From Salipaludibacillus sp. LMS25 (GTDB lineage: Bacteria > Bacillota > Bacilli > Bacillales > Salisediminibacteriaceae): a DNA stretch of 64,000 nucleotides. The position numbers and the translations under genes were made by a program. Where the stretch lies: positions 3,442,001-3,506,000 of the forward strand of contig NZ_CP093299.1 in assembly GCF_024362805.1 (NCBI RefSeq), written 5' to 3'. Position 1 is the stretch's first letter. Every line of letters starts with the position of its first letter. The notes under the pieces were generated by a model, which had not been told where the DNA came from, made no database searches, and saw only the letters and a list, made by a program, of their open reading frames with translations. Positions 1 to 9,251 of the stretch are shown piece after piece.

Positions 1-2
1 TA

Positions 3-128
3 ACACAGAAAAGTGCAGCTGAACAACTTGATCTTCGACAAGACACCATTAGCAGACATGAAAAAGCAGCGATTAAAAAGGTCGCTGCTGTTTATTACTA
101 TTGGACAGAGATCGGTGAAGGTTATTAA
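3..128 (+). CDS. Phage late-gene regulator, C-terminal fragment (sigma-70 region 4/ArpU-like)
   Basis: Open from the window edge to TAA at 126-128; only the last 41 residues are visible. The segment AAEQLDLRQDTISRHEKAAI reads as a helix-turn-helix like those of sigma-70 region 4 and of the ArpU-type phage regulators that switch on packaging and lysis genes. It stands immediately upstream of a phage hypothetical gene and the tail operon, which fits a late regulator. Family assignment is inferred from the short motif and position; the rest of the gene is outside the window. Confidence 0.5.
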   Translation, partial: TQKSAAEQLDLRQDTISRHEKAAIKKVAAVYYYWTEIGEGY

Positions 129-146
129 ACAATTGGGGGTTAATAG

Positions 147-608
147 ATGACGAACACAGAATTGAAAGGAAGAATAGACACTTTATGGAGTGAGACAAAA
201 ATAGGAAAGATTTCACGTGACAATCGACTAGAAGCGATTGATAATTTGATAGAGTCTTATTTCAAAACATCAGGAGAACCGATAAAAGGGGGGGCACTTG
301 TCCGACTAGCGACACTTTGCCTATACGAAGAAATCTCCAATTCGCATCCAGATAAAATGATGCGAGAAGAGTATCCGATAATGAGTGATAATCAGTACCG
401 CAGAAAAACAGAAGGCCGACATGTTGGCCGAGGTGGTTTAACAGGGAAATTACGACCGTTAACCCGTGAGGTTCCTCTTTCTTTAGCAGCTAACATTGCA
501 GCGGATGGAAGAGAATATAATTACCCCTCCCGTCGTGAAGTTGATGTGCAAGAAGCGATCGACATTGAATGTTATCGATACAATCATATAGGTAGTATTG
601 CCAATTAA
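147..608 (+). CDS. Hypothetical phage protein, 153 aa
   Basis: ATG at 147 follows a GGGGGT ribosome site, 18 bases after the preceding regulator gene. The protein is soluble, charged, rich in Arg and Glu, with no membrane segment or signal peptide. The second half has a basic stretch (GRHVGRGGLTGKLRP). I do not recognise the family. In complete prophages, small terminase and packaging genes usually follow a late regulator; here nothing recognisable follows before the tail genes. Its co-directional position suggests it belongs to the phage region. Confidence 0.6.
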   Translation: MTNTELKGRIDTLWSETKIGKISRDNRLEAIDNLIESYFKTSGEPIKGGALVRLATLCLYEEISNSHPDKMMREEYPIMSDNQYRRKTEGRHVGRGGLTGKLRPLTREVPLSLAANIAADGREYNYPSRREVDVQEAIDIECYRYNHIGSIAN

Positions 609-1192
609 TGATCATTTGAAGAATGTAACAATTAAATTGCCAATACAAAAAGTGAACATGCTAAATACTCTATTAAGGTTCGTTTTAAAAAGAGCTGCTG
701 CAAAAGACGCTGATTCCCGATAGTGATACCATCATTTACTGAAGACGACCCCTTGGGAAAGGTGAGGTGTTTCTACAGATGGTTTGTATGATGAAATTGG
801 TCCAGTTGCTAAAAAATAAAATTTTTTTATTAAAACTATCCATTTTTTTAGCCATTAGTTATCTTACCTTTTATGAAGGAGAGACAACATCCTTTACTCA
901 CTGATTGGAATGTTCTTAACATTTGATTTCACTCTTTAACGAAGTGATCATGTTGAAATAGTGTGTGTGAGTTTCATATGCTCGTCCGGAGAACTCACTA
1001 CATGCTAAAAACCGTTCAATTTTAAAACTCACATCGTAAATGGCGTGGCTTGAATGTTTAAAGAAACGTGACAGTGGAGAAAAGGCTGGCTCTACCTGAC
1101 TAAAACAATGTAGTCGGAAATCTCTAACCGATTACAAAAGGGTGTTCCGCTCCGATTATGCGGAAATACAATTAAAATTTTAGGAGGAATAA
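609..1192. other. Gene-free gap at the missing head/packaging module
   Basis: No ORF of useful length with a ribosome site on either strand. Stop codons are frequent in all frames and I could not assign any remnant to a known head or terminase gene. The gap lies exactly where terminase, portal, protease, capsid and connector genes would sit in a siphophage, so it is probably a deletion scar (inference). A promoter for the tail genes may lie in its 3' part, but I cannot place it. Confidence 0.5.
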
Positions 1193-1648
1193 ATGATGGC
1201 AATGGAATACAAAGGTGATGACGTACTATTTGCAGTGGCAATTTCAGATGAAAATGGGGAGACATTGGTCCGACCATTTAACCAAACAGGTGGATCAACA
1301 AATATTTCTGCAGAGAGTATTGATTTAACGACAAAAGATAAGACAGGCTCCGATTATGGCAGCGTGTCACAAGAAGTTTCTTTAGAAGGGATTGTTACGG
1401 AAGGTGATCCGTTTGTGAATCACATTAAAAAGGCACTCCGTAATAAGGAATTTGTGAAAATTTACGAAATTGATACACGAACGAAAGAAGCGGAGCATGG
1501 CATGTATATGGTTTCTTCTTTTGAGCGCACTTATAGTAATGGTGAGTTCGCTACGTACTCCTTAAGTGGGACGTTAAATGGAGGCGTAACAGATGAAACA
1601 TTGGTGGAAATCCCTGAAGGTGCTCCAGCAACTGAAGAAACACCCTAA
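1193..1648 (+). CDS. Phage major tail tube protein (TP901-1/phi13 type)
   Basis: 151 aa, forming the stacked rings of the siphophage tail tube. The size, the LVRPFNQTGGSTNISAESI start region and the block TYSNGEFATYSLSGTLNGG are typical of the Firmicute major tail protein family. TAGGAGGAATAA places the start at ATG 1193 or at the adjacent ATG 1196. It is the first clear structural gene, followed by tail assembly chaperone and tape measure in the standard order. The gene ends in CCC TAA, an arrangement that allows a +1 shift into a further acidic reading frame (separate entry). Confidence 0.8.
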   Translation: MMAMEYKGDDVLFAVAISDENGETLVRPFNQTGGSTNISAESIDLTTKDKTGSDYGSVSQEVSLEGIVTEGDPFVNHIKKALRNKEFVKIYEIDTRTKEAEHGMYMVSSFERTYSNGEFATYSLSGTLNGGVTDETLVEIPEGAPATEETP

Positions 1649-1721
1649 CCAGCCCGAGGAAGCAGACTCACCAGACCAATCTGATCATGGTGAGTCTAGT
1701 GAGGGTGGGGGAGATGATTAA
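1643..1721 (+). other. Predicted +1 programmed frameshift extension of the major tail protein
   Basis: The tail protein ends ACA CCC TAA. Slippage of the proline tRNA from CCC (1643-1645) to CCT (1644-1646) enters a frame that reads on for 24 acidic, Gly/Ser-rich residues beginning NQPEEADSPDQSDHG and ends at TAA 1719. Listeria phage PSA is reported to use a +1 shift at overlapping proline codons next to a stop in its major capsid and tail genes (established knowledge, recalled). Seen directly: the slippery codon, the stop and the biased, stop-free extension. That the shift occurs is inference. Confidence 0.55.
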
Positions 1722-1790
1722 TAGTGAAAGGCGGCGTCCACATGAGGGCGCCTATTTTATTTTGAACATAACCGAAAGGATGATGAATAG

Positions 1791-2156
1791 ATGGCAACAT
1801 TTGAAATCCAAGAAAAAGAATATGAGCTTAAGTTAACGTTTGATAGTGTGAAGTATTTAAACAACGTGGTAGAAGGGGGGTCTTTAGGTTTGATTGGGAA
1901 AGCGATGATGGGTGACCTAGACGTTTTCTCTCATATTGTCCACGCAGGTCTTTTCCACCATGGTAAGAATTTTTCATATAAGGAAGTAGAGGCAGAAATC
2001 GAAAAGGCAATTGCCAATGAAACGTTAGATGGACAAGACGTGTTCGCTATCTGCAATGAGGTTGTAACGGATAGTTTTTTCTACAAAAAGCAAGTCAACA
2101 AGCTTCTAGCGGACAATCCAGAAGCGTTCGAAGCACTCAAGAAGTTGAAGTCTTAA
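1791..2156 (+). CDS. Tail assembly chaperone (gpG-like)
   Basis: 121 aa acidic, helical protein between major tail protein and tape measure, the standard place of the tail assembly chaperone that coats the tape measure during tail polymerisation. The N-terminal block ATFEIQEKEYELKLTFDSVK is characteristic of Firmicute siphophage chaperones. GAAAGGATGATGAATAG precedes the ATG. The -1 frame stays open across its stop and continues for 115 codons, so a longer G-T-like product by frameshift is likely (next entry). Confidence 0.75.
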   Translation: MATFEIQEKEYELKLTFDSVKYLNNVVEGGSLGLIGKAMMGDLDVFSHIVHAGLFHHGKNFSYKEVEAEIEKAIANETLDGQDVFAICNEVVTDSFFYKKQVNKLLADNPEAFEALKKLKS

Positions 2157-2506
2157 GTGAATTAGGAGATATAACAGAAGTAGAACGCCAGCTAGGGGAT
2201 GGTTGGCGTTATTTAAGGTTAACGCCAGCTGAATTTTTCCGACTGACACCGCGGGAATTTCAAATCATGATGCGGATGGAGCGTGAGCACCTTCACGATG
2301 AGCTGGAGCGCGCGGCACGTATCGCCCTCATGCACGAGCAAGCAGCACGTGCGAAACGGCCGAAGCTATCAGACTTGTATAAGCGTCCAACAAAAGAGCA
2401 TAACGATGAGACGCTTGCAGATAAAGCAGAAGCAGCCCATCACGCACAAGAATGGCTGGCCCAATTCACGTTCGAAACGCGTGAAAAAAATAAAGAAAGG
2501 AGGTAG
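2090..2506 (+). CDS. Tail assembly chaperone frameshift extension (gpT-like)
   Basis: This -1 frame has no good start: the first ATG (2267) has no Shine-Dalgarno. Yet its sequence from 2147 onward (EVLSELGDITEVERQLGDGW, then LTPAEFFRLTPREFQIM) looks fully coding and matches the second tail-chaperone part found in other siphophages. It overlaps the end of the chaperone frame and runs to 2506, six bases before the tape measure ATG. Candidate slip sites in the first frame are C AAA AAG at 2084-2090 and C AAG AAG at 2138-2144. Translation as a fusion by -1 frameshift is inferred from lambda G/GT and from siphophages generally. Confidence 0.6.
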   Translation, partial: ASQQASSGQSRSVRSTQEVEVLSELGDITEVERQLGDGWRYLRLTPAEFFRLTPREFQIMMRMEREHLHDELERAARIALMHEQAARAKRPKLSDLYKRPTKEHNDETLADKAEAAHHAQEWLAQFTFETREKNKERR

Positions 2507-2511
2507 TAATT

Positions 2512-4269
2512 ATGGATGAAGATAAAATTAAGTCTTTTGCTGAAGGACTTAAGAAGTGGACAGACAGTCTTTCTGAAGCATCCCAAAAAATTGGTGAGTT
2601 TTCTAAGGGAAATGAAGACGCATTTAAGGTAATAGGAGATTATGGTCAGAAAATTGCGGGAATGGGAGAAAACCTATCTGGTGGTCTCAGTTCAGCTATA
2701 AACACTGCTGCAGAGTTTTCAGATGTTCTGATGAGTGTAGGAAAGATGGTTGGCTTATCCGACGTAAAACTCACAAAATTTATGGGTATATTGAATCCTC
2801 TAGTTTTGGCTATAGTTGCCATAGTAGCAGCTTTAGTATATGCCTACAATGAATTTGAGTGGTTTAGTGACATTGTCGATGCAGCATGGGCAAAAATTGA
2901 AGAAACTTTTACGACTGCTGTTCAAGCTATATGGGATATTATTAACGATATCTTTGGGCAAATTATGACGATTATTTCCCCGGTAATTGAGCTTATTAAA
3001 GAAGACTTTACAGCAGCAGGTGAGGTCATTATAGAAAACTTTGGAGAGGCATTTATGTTTATAGCCGATCTTATCTCCGACGTTATCACGTTTATTAGTG
3101 ACGTGATTATGACCGGGCTCACTTTGATCCAAGAGTTTTTAACGGAACACGGTGATACAATCACTGAAATTCTAATGGGGGCTTATGAGTTTATTAAGGA
3201 AGGGATCGAATTTGTCATTGGCTTCATTGCAGATATTGTTGAAATGGTTTTAGATGCGATATCCCAATTTTGGGACGAACATGGCCAAACTATTATGGCC
3301 TTTGCTGAGGCCGCCTGGGAGACGATAAAAACGGTGGTCTCAGAAGTGATCAGTACGGTAATGGACGTCGTTAAATATGTTCTGGACCAAATCAGTCAAT
3401 TATGGGACGAGCATGGAGAAACCATTATGGCAATTGTAAAAGGTACATTCGAATTTATTAAAACCGTCATTGGAACAGTTATTGATTTTGTTAGTAGCAG
3501 AATAAGTGATTGGTTAGAAGCTGCAAAAATCATATTCAATGCGGTATGGCCAGCTATTTCTTCTATTGTAGAGGTTGCTTGGGAGTACATTAAACTAGTT
3601 GTCAAAAATGCGATTGATTTCGTAGCTGGTATTATCGATACCGTTATGAATCTCATAAAAGGTGATTGGGAAGGTGCTTGGGAATCTATTAAAAAGACAG
3701 TCGAAAAAATTTGGAGCAACATAGGAGATTTCTTTGATAGTGTTGACTTAGTTCAAATTGGTGAAGATTTAATCCGTGGTCTATGGGAAGGCATTGGTTC
3801 GATGGGGGAATGGATTCGCGGTAAAATTGATGGATTTATGGATAAAATCACTGGGGGAATAAAGTCATTTTTTGGCATCAACTCCCCGTCTAAATTGTTC
3901 CGTGATGATATTGGTCAATGGTTACCGAAAGGGTTAGCTGTTGGTATCGAAGGGAACGTCAATGCGGTTGATAAGGCACTAGATGTCATGACTAATCTTG
4001 TCCCTTCAACGGTCGATGCCCCTGTCATGGCACCGATGGAGGTAGCTCGCCCCAATATTAATGGTGGGTTTATTCAAGGTGAACTTGCTGTAACGGGTAG
4101 CTCGGCTACTTCTAATACAGAGAGCTTATTAAGTCAAGTGGTTGATGAATTGCGAAAGCAGAAAGATCGCATTATTGAGATGGATTCTCGCATTGTTGGC
4201 CGCTTAGTCGAGCCATATGTGTCAGAGAATCAAGGGCGTAATACGCGTATTAAACAATCATTTGTATAA
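2512..4269 (+). CDS. Tail tape measure protein, short
   Basis: 585 aa. The protein fixes tail length and occupies the tube lumen. Start ATG follows AAAGGAGGTAGTAATT. Features: a hydrophobic helix near residues 93-112; then long amphipathic helices with three units of about 45 residues marked by EHG-T-I (near residues 212, 255 and 300: TEHGDTI, DEHGQTI, DEHGETI); and the family-typical C-terminal motif FFGINSPSKLFRDDIGQWLP near residue 457. Phage tape measures are often 700-1500 aa, so this predicts a short tail of roughly 90 nm at 0.15 nm per residue. Whether it is shortened by deletion or naturally compact cannot be told here. Confidence 0.85.
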   Translation: MDEDKIKSFAEGLKKWTDSLSEASQKIGEFSKGNEDAFKVIGDYGQKIAGMGENLSGGLSSAINTAAEFSDVLMSVGKMVGLSDVKLTKFMGILNPLVLAIVAIVAALVYAYNEFEWFSDIVDAAWAKIEETFTTAVQAIWDIINDIFGQIMTIISPVIELIKEDFTAAGEVIIENFGEAFMFIADLISDVITFISDVIMTGLTLIQEFLTEHGDTITEILMGAYEFIKEGIEFVIGFIADIVEMVLDAISQFWDEHGQTIMAFAEAAWETIKTVVSEVISTVMDVVKYVLDQISQLWDEHGETIMAIVKGTFEFIKTVIGTVIDFVSSRISDWLEAAKIIFNAVWPAISSIVEVAWEYIKLVVKNAIDFVAGIIDTVMNLIKGDWEGAWESIKKTVEKIWSNIGDFFDSVDLVQIGEDLIRGLWEGIGSMGEWIRGKIDGFMDKITGGIKSFFGINSPSKLFRDDIGQWLPKGLAVGIEGNVNAVDKALDVMTNLVPSTVDAPVMAPMEVARPNINGGFIQGELAVTGSSATSNTESLLSQVVDELRKQKDRIIEMDSRIVGRLVEPYVSENQGRNTRIKQSFV

Positions 4270-4284
4270 GGAAGGAGGGTTTAT

Positions 4285-5787
4285 ATGCTAGAAAACGCAG
4301 AAAATATTATATTCGATGGCACTGATTTAGCCAATGCTTTTACCAATCAGCAAGAAGGAACATATTTTATCGTAAATAACGTATACGGACGTGGGGTTCA
4401 AGGTGTAGATAATACACTAATCCATGTCGCAGGGATGGACGGGTCTTACCCGTCTAGTTCCCGTTTGGCTTCACGTCAATTGACGGTAGATATAACAATG
4501 AAAGGAACGTCGTTTAACGACTTACGAAAACGTATTGAGCAGTTGAATGAAATTTTGTTTTCTCGCAATATCGATGTGCCAATCATTTTTAATGATGAGC
4601 CTGATCGCATATATTACGGCAGGATTGATGAAGTCACAGATACGATTGAATCGTCACACATCTATCAAGCACAAATGACAATCATATGCTCTGATCCTTA
4701 TAAATATGGTGAGGAAAAGAAGCTAACTTTTTCTTCTGATATCGTGTCGTTCACCAATCAAGGCACAGCTGAAGCTGATCCCATTTTTGAAATGGAAGTG
4801 CTTAAACCTACCACGTTTGCTATGGTGCAAAATCAAGAGGAGCAGTACCAAATGATTGGCATTCCAGCTGAAGATGATGTACAGATAGGTGATGCAAAGC
4901 AGCTTATTTTGAGAGAAGAAGGAGACGGTATTGATCAATGGGAGTACAATCCTACCCGGATAGACCCAGTATCAGGAAGGATTACATCTGACGGGACAAT
5001 GGCATATGATGGGACAGGAATTATTGCCAACAATTACGGTACACCGCCAGTAGATAGTAATGGTTATGGGCCAGCAATTATTAAGGAACTGTCTGAAGCT
5101 GTGCAAGACTTTGAAATTACGTCTGTTATTGATACTCGTACAGATTTAAATGAAGAAAATTTTCGAGTGGAGATATATGCATTTGATGAAGGATTGAACA
5201 TGCTGGGTAAAATTGGGATTCGTGACCGTTTTCAAGCTTTTCACAATCGTAGCGGATTGGCAAGAGTCGGGGAATATGAAGACAGTAGAACACGTTATTT
5301 AATAAGTGCATCAAACTATGATTACGATAATTTCGGAAAATCATCAATGTTTTTTCTACGATGGAAACGAATTAATAACACTTTTGAATTTTATTTAGCA
5401 CAAGTGGTTAATGGGAGACATCAAGATACGATTACACGAACATTTACTGATAGTGAGAAATTATGGGCTGGGCGCTTGAAGTATGTACAAATTTATATCC
5501 GCACTTGGAAAGACCGACGTAATCCGTATCTTGCGAGAGTAAACAATATCACTATTTATAAACTGTTGGAAGAAACAGTTGATCAAACACCATATATTGC
5601 TCATCCAGGCGATATCATCACGTTTGATCACTCAACTGCCGACCTGTTAATTAACGGAGAACCGCGACTTGATTTGAAAAGTTTTGGTAGCCAATATTTT
5701 AAACTTGCTCCGGGACAAAACGAACTAATCGTCTTGCCAAGCGGTTCCTTTAACACGTCTGTAAGTTATCGACAGCGATACAGATGA
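4285..5787 (+). CDS. Distal tail protein Dit, copy 1 (evolved, with inserted module)
   Basis: 500 aa. Dit forms the hexameric hub joining tail tube to tip. AAGGAGGGTTTAT precedes ATG 4285. The N-terminal siphovirus tail domain (residues 1-195) and the last about 60 residues (from YIAHPGDIITFDH) are nearly the same as in the second copy at 9252. The middle (about 197-430) differs completely between copies and probably is an inserted host-binding, possibly carbohydrate-binding, module as in other evolved Dits (inference). The gene is followed after 15 bases by its Tal partner. Confidence 0.85.
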   Translation: MLENAENIIFDGTDLANAFTNQQEGTYFIVNNVYGRGVQGVDNTLIHVAGMDGSYPSSSRLASRQLTVDITMKGTSFNDLRKRIEQLNEILFSRNIDVPIIFNDEPDRIYYGRIDEVTDTIESSHIYQAQMTIICSDPYKYGEEKKLTFSSDIVSFTNQGTAEADPIFEMEVLKPTTFAMVQNQEEQYQMIGIPAEDDVQIGDAKQLILREEGDGIDQWEYNPTRIDPVSGRITSDGTMAYDGTGIIANNYGTPPVDSNGYGPAIIKELSEAVQDFEITSVIDTRTDLNEENFRVEIYAFDEGLNMLGKIGIRDRFQAFHNRSGLARVGEYEDSRTRYLISASNYDYDNFGKSSMFFLRWKRINNTFEFYLAQVVNGRHQDTITRTFTDSEKLWAGRLKYVQIYIRTWKDRRNPYLARVNNITIYKLLEETVDQTPYIAHPGDIITFDHSTADLLINGEPRLDLKSFGSQYFKLAPGQNELIVLPSGSFNTSVSYRQRYR

Positions 5788-5802
5788 TAGGAGGTGTTCT
5801 AA

Positions 5803-8658
5803 TTGTCACAAATACACATTACGAATGGACAGACCGATCAAATTGTGGGTTTGATAACAGCTGAGCACATTTTGTCAAATAACCATTATAAATCGATTAA
5901 AGATACACTAGAAACCTTCCAATTTGAAACACTTGCCGATATGCCATTTTCTGAACATTTAGGGAAGCTTAATCGTGTCATCATTCCAGATGAAGAGCAG
6001 AATTTTATAGAGTTTGTAATCCTTGAAACCGGTAGGTATAGAGATGGAGAAGGGGTATTACGGATAGAGATCTACACGTCTGCCAGTTATCAACTGTTGA
6101 AAAAGTCCAAGGTTATTGATCCTCAAGTTTTGTCGGAGTATACGCCATCAACTGCCGCATCTTTTGCCTTAAGTGCAACAGAGTGGGAGCCAGCTATTAT
6201 TGAAGGTGAAGGATTCCGAACGTTCGACATCGAGGAACATACAAACCCATACAGTTTATTGAAACGGATTGCTACTGAATTTGATTTGGAATTAAGATTC
6301 CGAGTGGAAACAAATGGGTATAAGGTTACAGGTAGATACGTCGATTTGCTTGAACGTGTTGGACAGTGGAGAGGACGAGAAGTTGAATTTGGACGTGACT
6401 TAATCGGTATTAAACGAACCGAAAAAACGGACGACATAGTAACAGCATTAGTTGGTGTTGGGCCTGCGAAAGAAAACGGAACAAGACTGAGAGTGTTAGT
6501 CGAGGATGATGAAGCTTTACAACGGTGGGGGAGAAAAAATCCACTGACAGGTGAAGTTCAACATCTTATTGAAGTTTATGAACCACAGTCAACGGGAGAT
6601 AACATGACTGAGGACGAACTATTACAAGACAGTCGAGTCGAGTTAAACAGGCGTATTAGTGAAGTTGTGGAATACGAAGTTGATATTGCTGATCTTGAGA
6701 ACGTGCCAGGAATGGAAAATAAAAAAATTAGATTCGGGGATACGATTAAAATTAAAGATACAAAGTTTAATCCTCCTCTCTATTTAGAAGCTCGAGTCCA
6801 TACACAAGAACGTGATATCGCCGACAAAATGAAGAAATCAATCGAACTTGGCAACTTTATCGAATACACCGAAGATGAGGTTCGATTTATTTGGAAACAG
6901 TTGCAGCAAGAGATACGCACTCGGGTGAGCATAGCTAAGCTGCAAGAGTACGCCGAGCCTAAACGACACGAGGGTCCGGAACCGCCAGAACAACGGGAGA
7001 ACGCAATATGGGTAGACACGTCGCAAACTCCGTATGTGCCAAAAGTGTACAATTTCGGTGAGTGGCAACAACTGGCACCGACCGAAGCCTACCAGGTAAA
7101 CGCCTATTCGCAATCTGAGACAGACGATATAGCCAGGGACGCATCCCGAATTGAGACGGGAATTATCGATGTGGGTGCTGTGCCGCTCAGGACAAGTGTA
7201 ACAGGCGCTAGGATTGAGTGGGATGGCTTAAACGGATTCGTGCAATATGATATCGACGGAAATCCCGTTTCGTGGTTGGACCTAGAGGGCAACGCCCATT
7301 TCGAAAACGGCTACTTTTCTGGAGAAATTAGTAACGACACAGTGCTAATTGACCACGACGGCGTGACCGTGGATGACGGCAATTTTTATTTAAGGGATGC
7401 AAACTCTGACGTAGCATATTCCATCATTTCCCGCCACAACCTAGTCAGTGACCATTCGTTTGAAGGAGTCGAAAGAACTGGATCTGTTTCGTCGGACAGT
7501 TCTTACCAAGCGATCAGCCCGTCGTCTTCCCTGCGATGGGGGACAGTCGGTTCGCCGCGGCTGACAACTGTGTGGCCTGATGGAGACGCGTCAAATATTT
7601 TGTACGGATATCAGGGAGCACTCGTAAACAGCAGTAATTACCTTAGGCAAAATGTAGGATCAATTGTAAAGCCAGGGACTACTTACACACTATCGGCGTA
7701 TTTTTACATGACGGGACGTTCATCTTCTGCAACACCTCGTCTTAGAGCGGTTTTAAGCGCAATGCCGGGATGGGGAGGACCTGAACAGACATGGAATCAA
7801 ACGTTTCCCGTTATCAACTCCAGCACGTCCGTAAGTAATCCGGTTAGGCGATCTATAACATTCACAATTCCGAATAATGCTGATTTTTCAAAGGGGTTAA
7901 ACATCCTCTATATAGATGCGATTGGAGGGGGCAATGGATGGATTGGAATAGACGGGATACAATTGGTAGAGGGTACAACTCCGACTCTGTATGATCCGGA
8001 AGACACGGTATTTGTTTCGCAAGGTGATCCAAATCAACGGACGCCTTTTCCTAAGGGGATATATTTGCCAAACGCTAGCGGCGCAAATAATAGTATCGAT
8101 ATGTCGAGCGGTAACTATATATCAGTACTCGACGGGAAGTTGTCGCTACAGATGTGGGGCAACAGGGGGTCTGACGGCATACAAATCAGGATGTCGGGGT
8201 CGTCCACGGGGACGCCGATGCAGTGGACAACTGGCGGGTTAACTCTGATGAGCCGCAATTTAATTCCTACATTCTCCGGCACGGCGAATGTACGCCTATC
8301 TACTGGTGACAGTGCGGGTGAGGCAAGATTGGGATTATTAAGCTCACGTCGGGAGCTGAAACAAGATATTTCTGATTTGGAAATCACAGACAAGCAATTG
8401 ATGACTCTAAAGCCTATACGATTTCGTGATAAGCTGGAATATCAGGAGAGAGGCGATGACGCATTCCATTATCTAGGTCTAATTGCGGAGGATGTTGCTG
8501 AGTCCGATATTATAGAATTAGCGGATTTTGACGGAGAGGGAAATCCGTTTAGTGTCAACTATGATAGGTTGGGGGTTGCGTTACTACCTGTTGTCCAGCG
8601 ACTGATTAAAAGGATAGAAGATTTAGAGCATAAATTAAAGGAGAAAGAAGTCGAGTAG
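5803..8658 (+). CDS. Tail-associated tip protein Tal/prophage endopeptidase, copy 1, with S74 chaperone
   Basis: 951 aa, TTG start behind AGGAGGTGTTC. Residues 1-395 are the conserved Tal hub (prophage endopeptidase tail domain), homologous to copy 2. Beyond about residue 390 the sequence switches to an unrelated distal fibre: a proline-rich linker (HEGPEPPEQRENAIW), a beta-rich region, a carbohydrate-binding-like segment (about 545-690), and a C-terminal peptidase S74 intramolecular chaperone (SRRELKQDISDLE, LKPIRFR, HYLGLIAEDVAES). S74 domains trimerise fibres and then cleave themselves off. The codon use of the distal half looks more GC-rich than the hub, suggesting mosaic acquisition. Confidence 0.85.
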   Translation: MSQIHITNGQTDQIVGLITAEHILSNNHYKSIKDTLETFQFETLADMPFSEHLGKLNRVIIPDEEQNFIEFVILETGRYRDGEGVLRIEIYTSASYQLLKKSKVIDPQVLSEYTPSTAASFALSATEWEPAIIEGEGFRTFDIEEHTNPYSLLKRIATEFDLELRFRVETNGYKVTGRYVDLLERVGQWRGREVEFGRDLIGIKRTEKTDDIVTALVGVGPAKENGTRLRVLVEDDEALQRWGRKNPLTGEVQHLIEVYEPQSTGDNMTEDELLQDSRVELNRRISEVVEYEVDIADLENVPGMENKKIRFGDTIKIKDTKFNPPLYLEARVHTQERDIADKMKKSIELGNFIEYTEDEVRFIWKQLQQEIRTRVSIAKLQEYAEPKRHEGPEPPEQRENAIWVDTSQTPYVPKVYNFGEWQQLAPTEAYQVNAYSQSETDDIARDASRIETGIIDVGAVPLRTSVTGARIEWDGLNGFVQYDIDGNPVSWLDLEGNAHFENGYFSGEISNDTVLIDHDGVTVDDGNFYLRDANSDVAYSIISRHNLVSDHSFEGVERTGSVSSDSSYQAISPSSSLRWGTVGSPRLTTVWPDGDASNILYGYQGALVNSSNYLRQNVGSIVKPGTTYTLSAYFYMTGRSSSATPRLRAVLSAMPGWGGPEQTWNQTFPVINSSTSVSNPVRRSITFTIPNNADFSKGLNILYIDAIGGGNGWIGIDGIQLVEGTTPTLYDPEDTVFVSQGDPNQRTPFPKGIYLPNASGANNSIDMSSGNYISVLDGKLSLQMWGNRGSDGIQIRMSGSSTGTPMQWTTGGLTLMSRNLIPTFSGTANVRLSTGDSAGEARLGLLSSRRELKQDISDLEITDKQLMTLKPIRFRDKLEYQERGDDAFHYLGLIAEDVAESDIIELADFDGEGNPFSVNYDRLGVALLPVVQRLIKRIEDLEHKLKEKEVE

Positions 8659-8754
8659 GTAGGGGTATTTTTGTACTATATATAAACATTTAAAAGAAAA
8701 ATTTTTAATATGAAGAAATATGCTGCTAGCGATCTTATTAATATTTGAGGTATT

Positions 8755-9236
8755 TAATTAGGTGACGGGGCTGTAACGGCGAAATTAGCAGTCGTGTTGC
8801 TTGATAGGCATCGCACGGAGTAATTTTAATTTTGTGATGGTGGCTGTTGCACATTTAATCGATGCCGTTATTGTTGAAATTGAGATTAAATCAGAGCCTT
8901 TAATTTTTATGGCTGCCACTTTTAGTATATTGTTTTCGTACTTTTTAGCATTACTGAAAATGTAGGGAATTGATTTACCTGTGCTGAAGCATTAAAACAA
9001 GCGATCAATAGTCTTAAAGGTGATGATTAAATTTGACTGAAGTTTTCATTGATCCTGGTCACGTAGGATCAGATCCGGGTGCCACTGTAATGGATTAGTG
9101 GGTTTTGAAAAATTTATTGGTTTAGTTATAGATGAATTGCGAAAACAAAAGGATCAAATCATTTGAATGCTTAGTCGAGCCATATGTGTCAGAGAATCAA
9201 GGGCGTAATACGCGTATTAAACAATCATTTGTATAA
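8755..9236 (+). pseudogene. Decayed holin-amidase-tape measure fragments between tail-tip copies
   Basis: Three remnants in a row. 8761-9016 matches the holin gene at 14363-14651 (GTGACGGGGCTG, TTTGTGATGGTGGCTGTTGC, TTTAATTTTTATGGCTGCCA) with deletions and stops. 9034-9090 matches the amidase start at 14654 (TTCATTGATCCTGGTCACG, DPGH). 9127-9236 matches the end of the tape measure gene at 4141-4269, including the Dit ribosome site. So an earlier tail-holin-lysin end was followed by a second copy of the tape-measure-end/Dit/Tal block. None of the fragments is translatable. Confidence 0.85.
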
Positions 9237-9251
9237 GGAAGGAGGGTTTAT

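Noticed and set aside
2283..2519. 78-codon ORF overlapping the tail chaperone extension
   Set aside because: Shadow frame; the overlapping frame has the conserved phage sequence.
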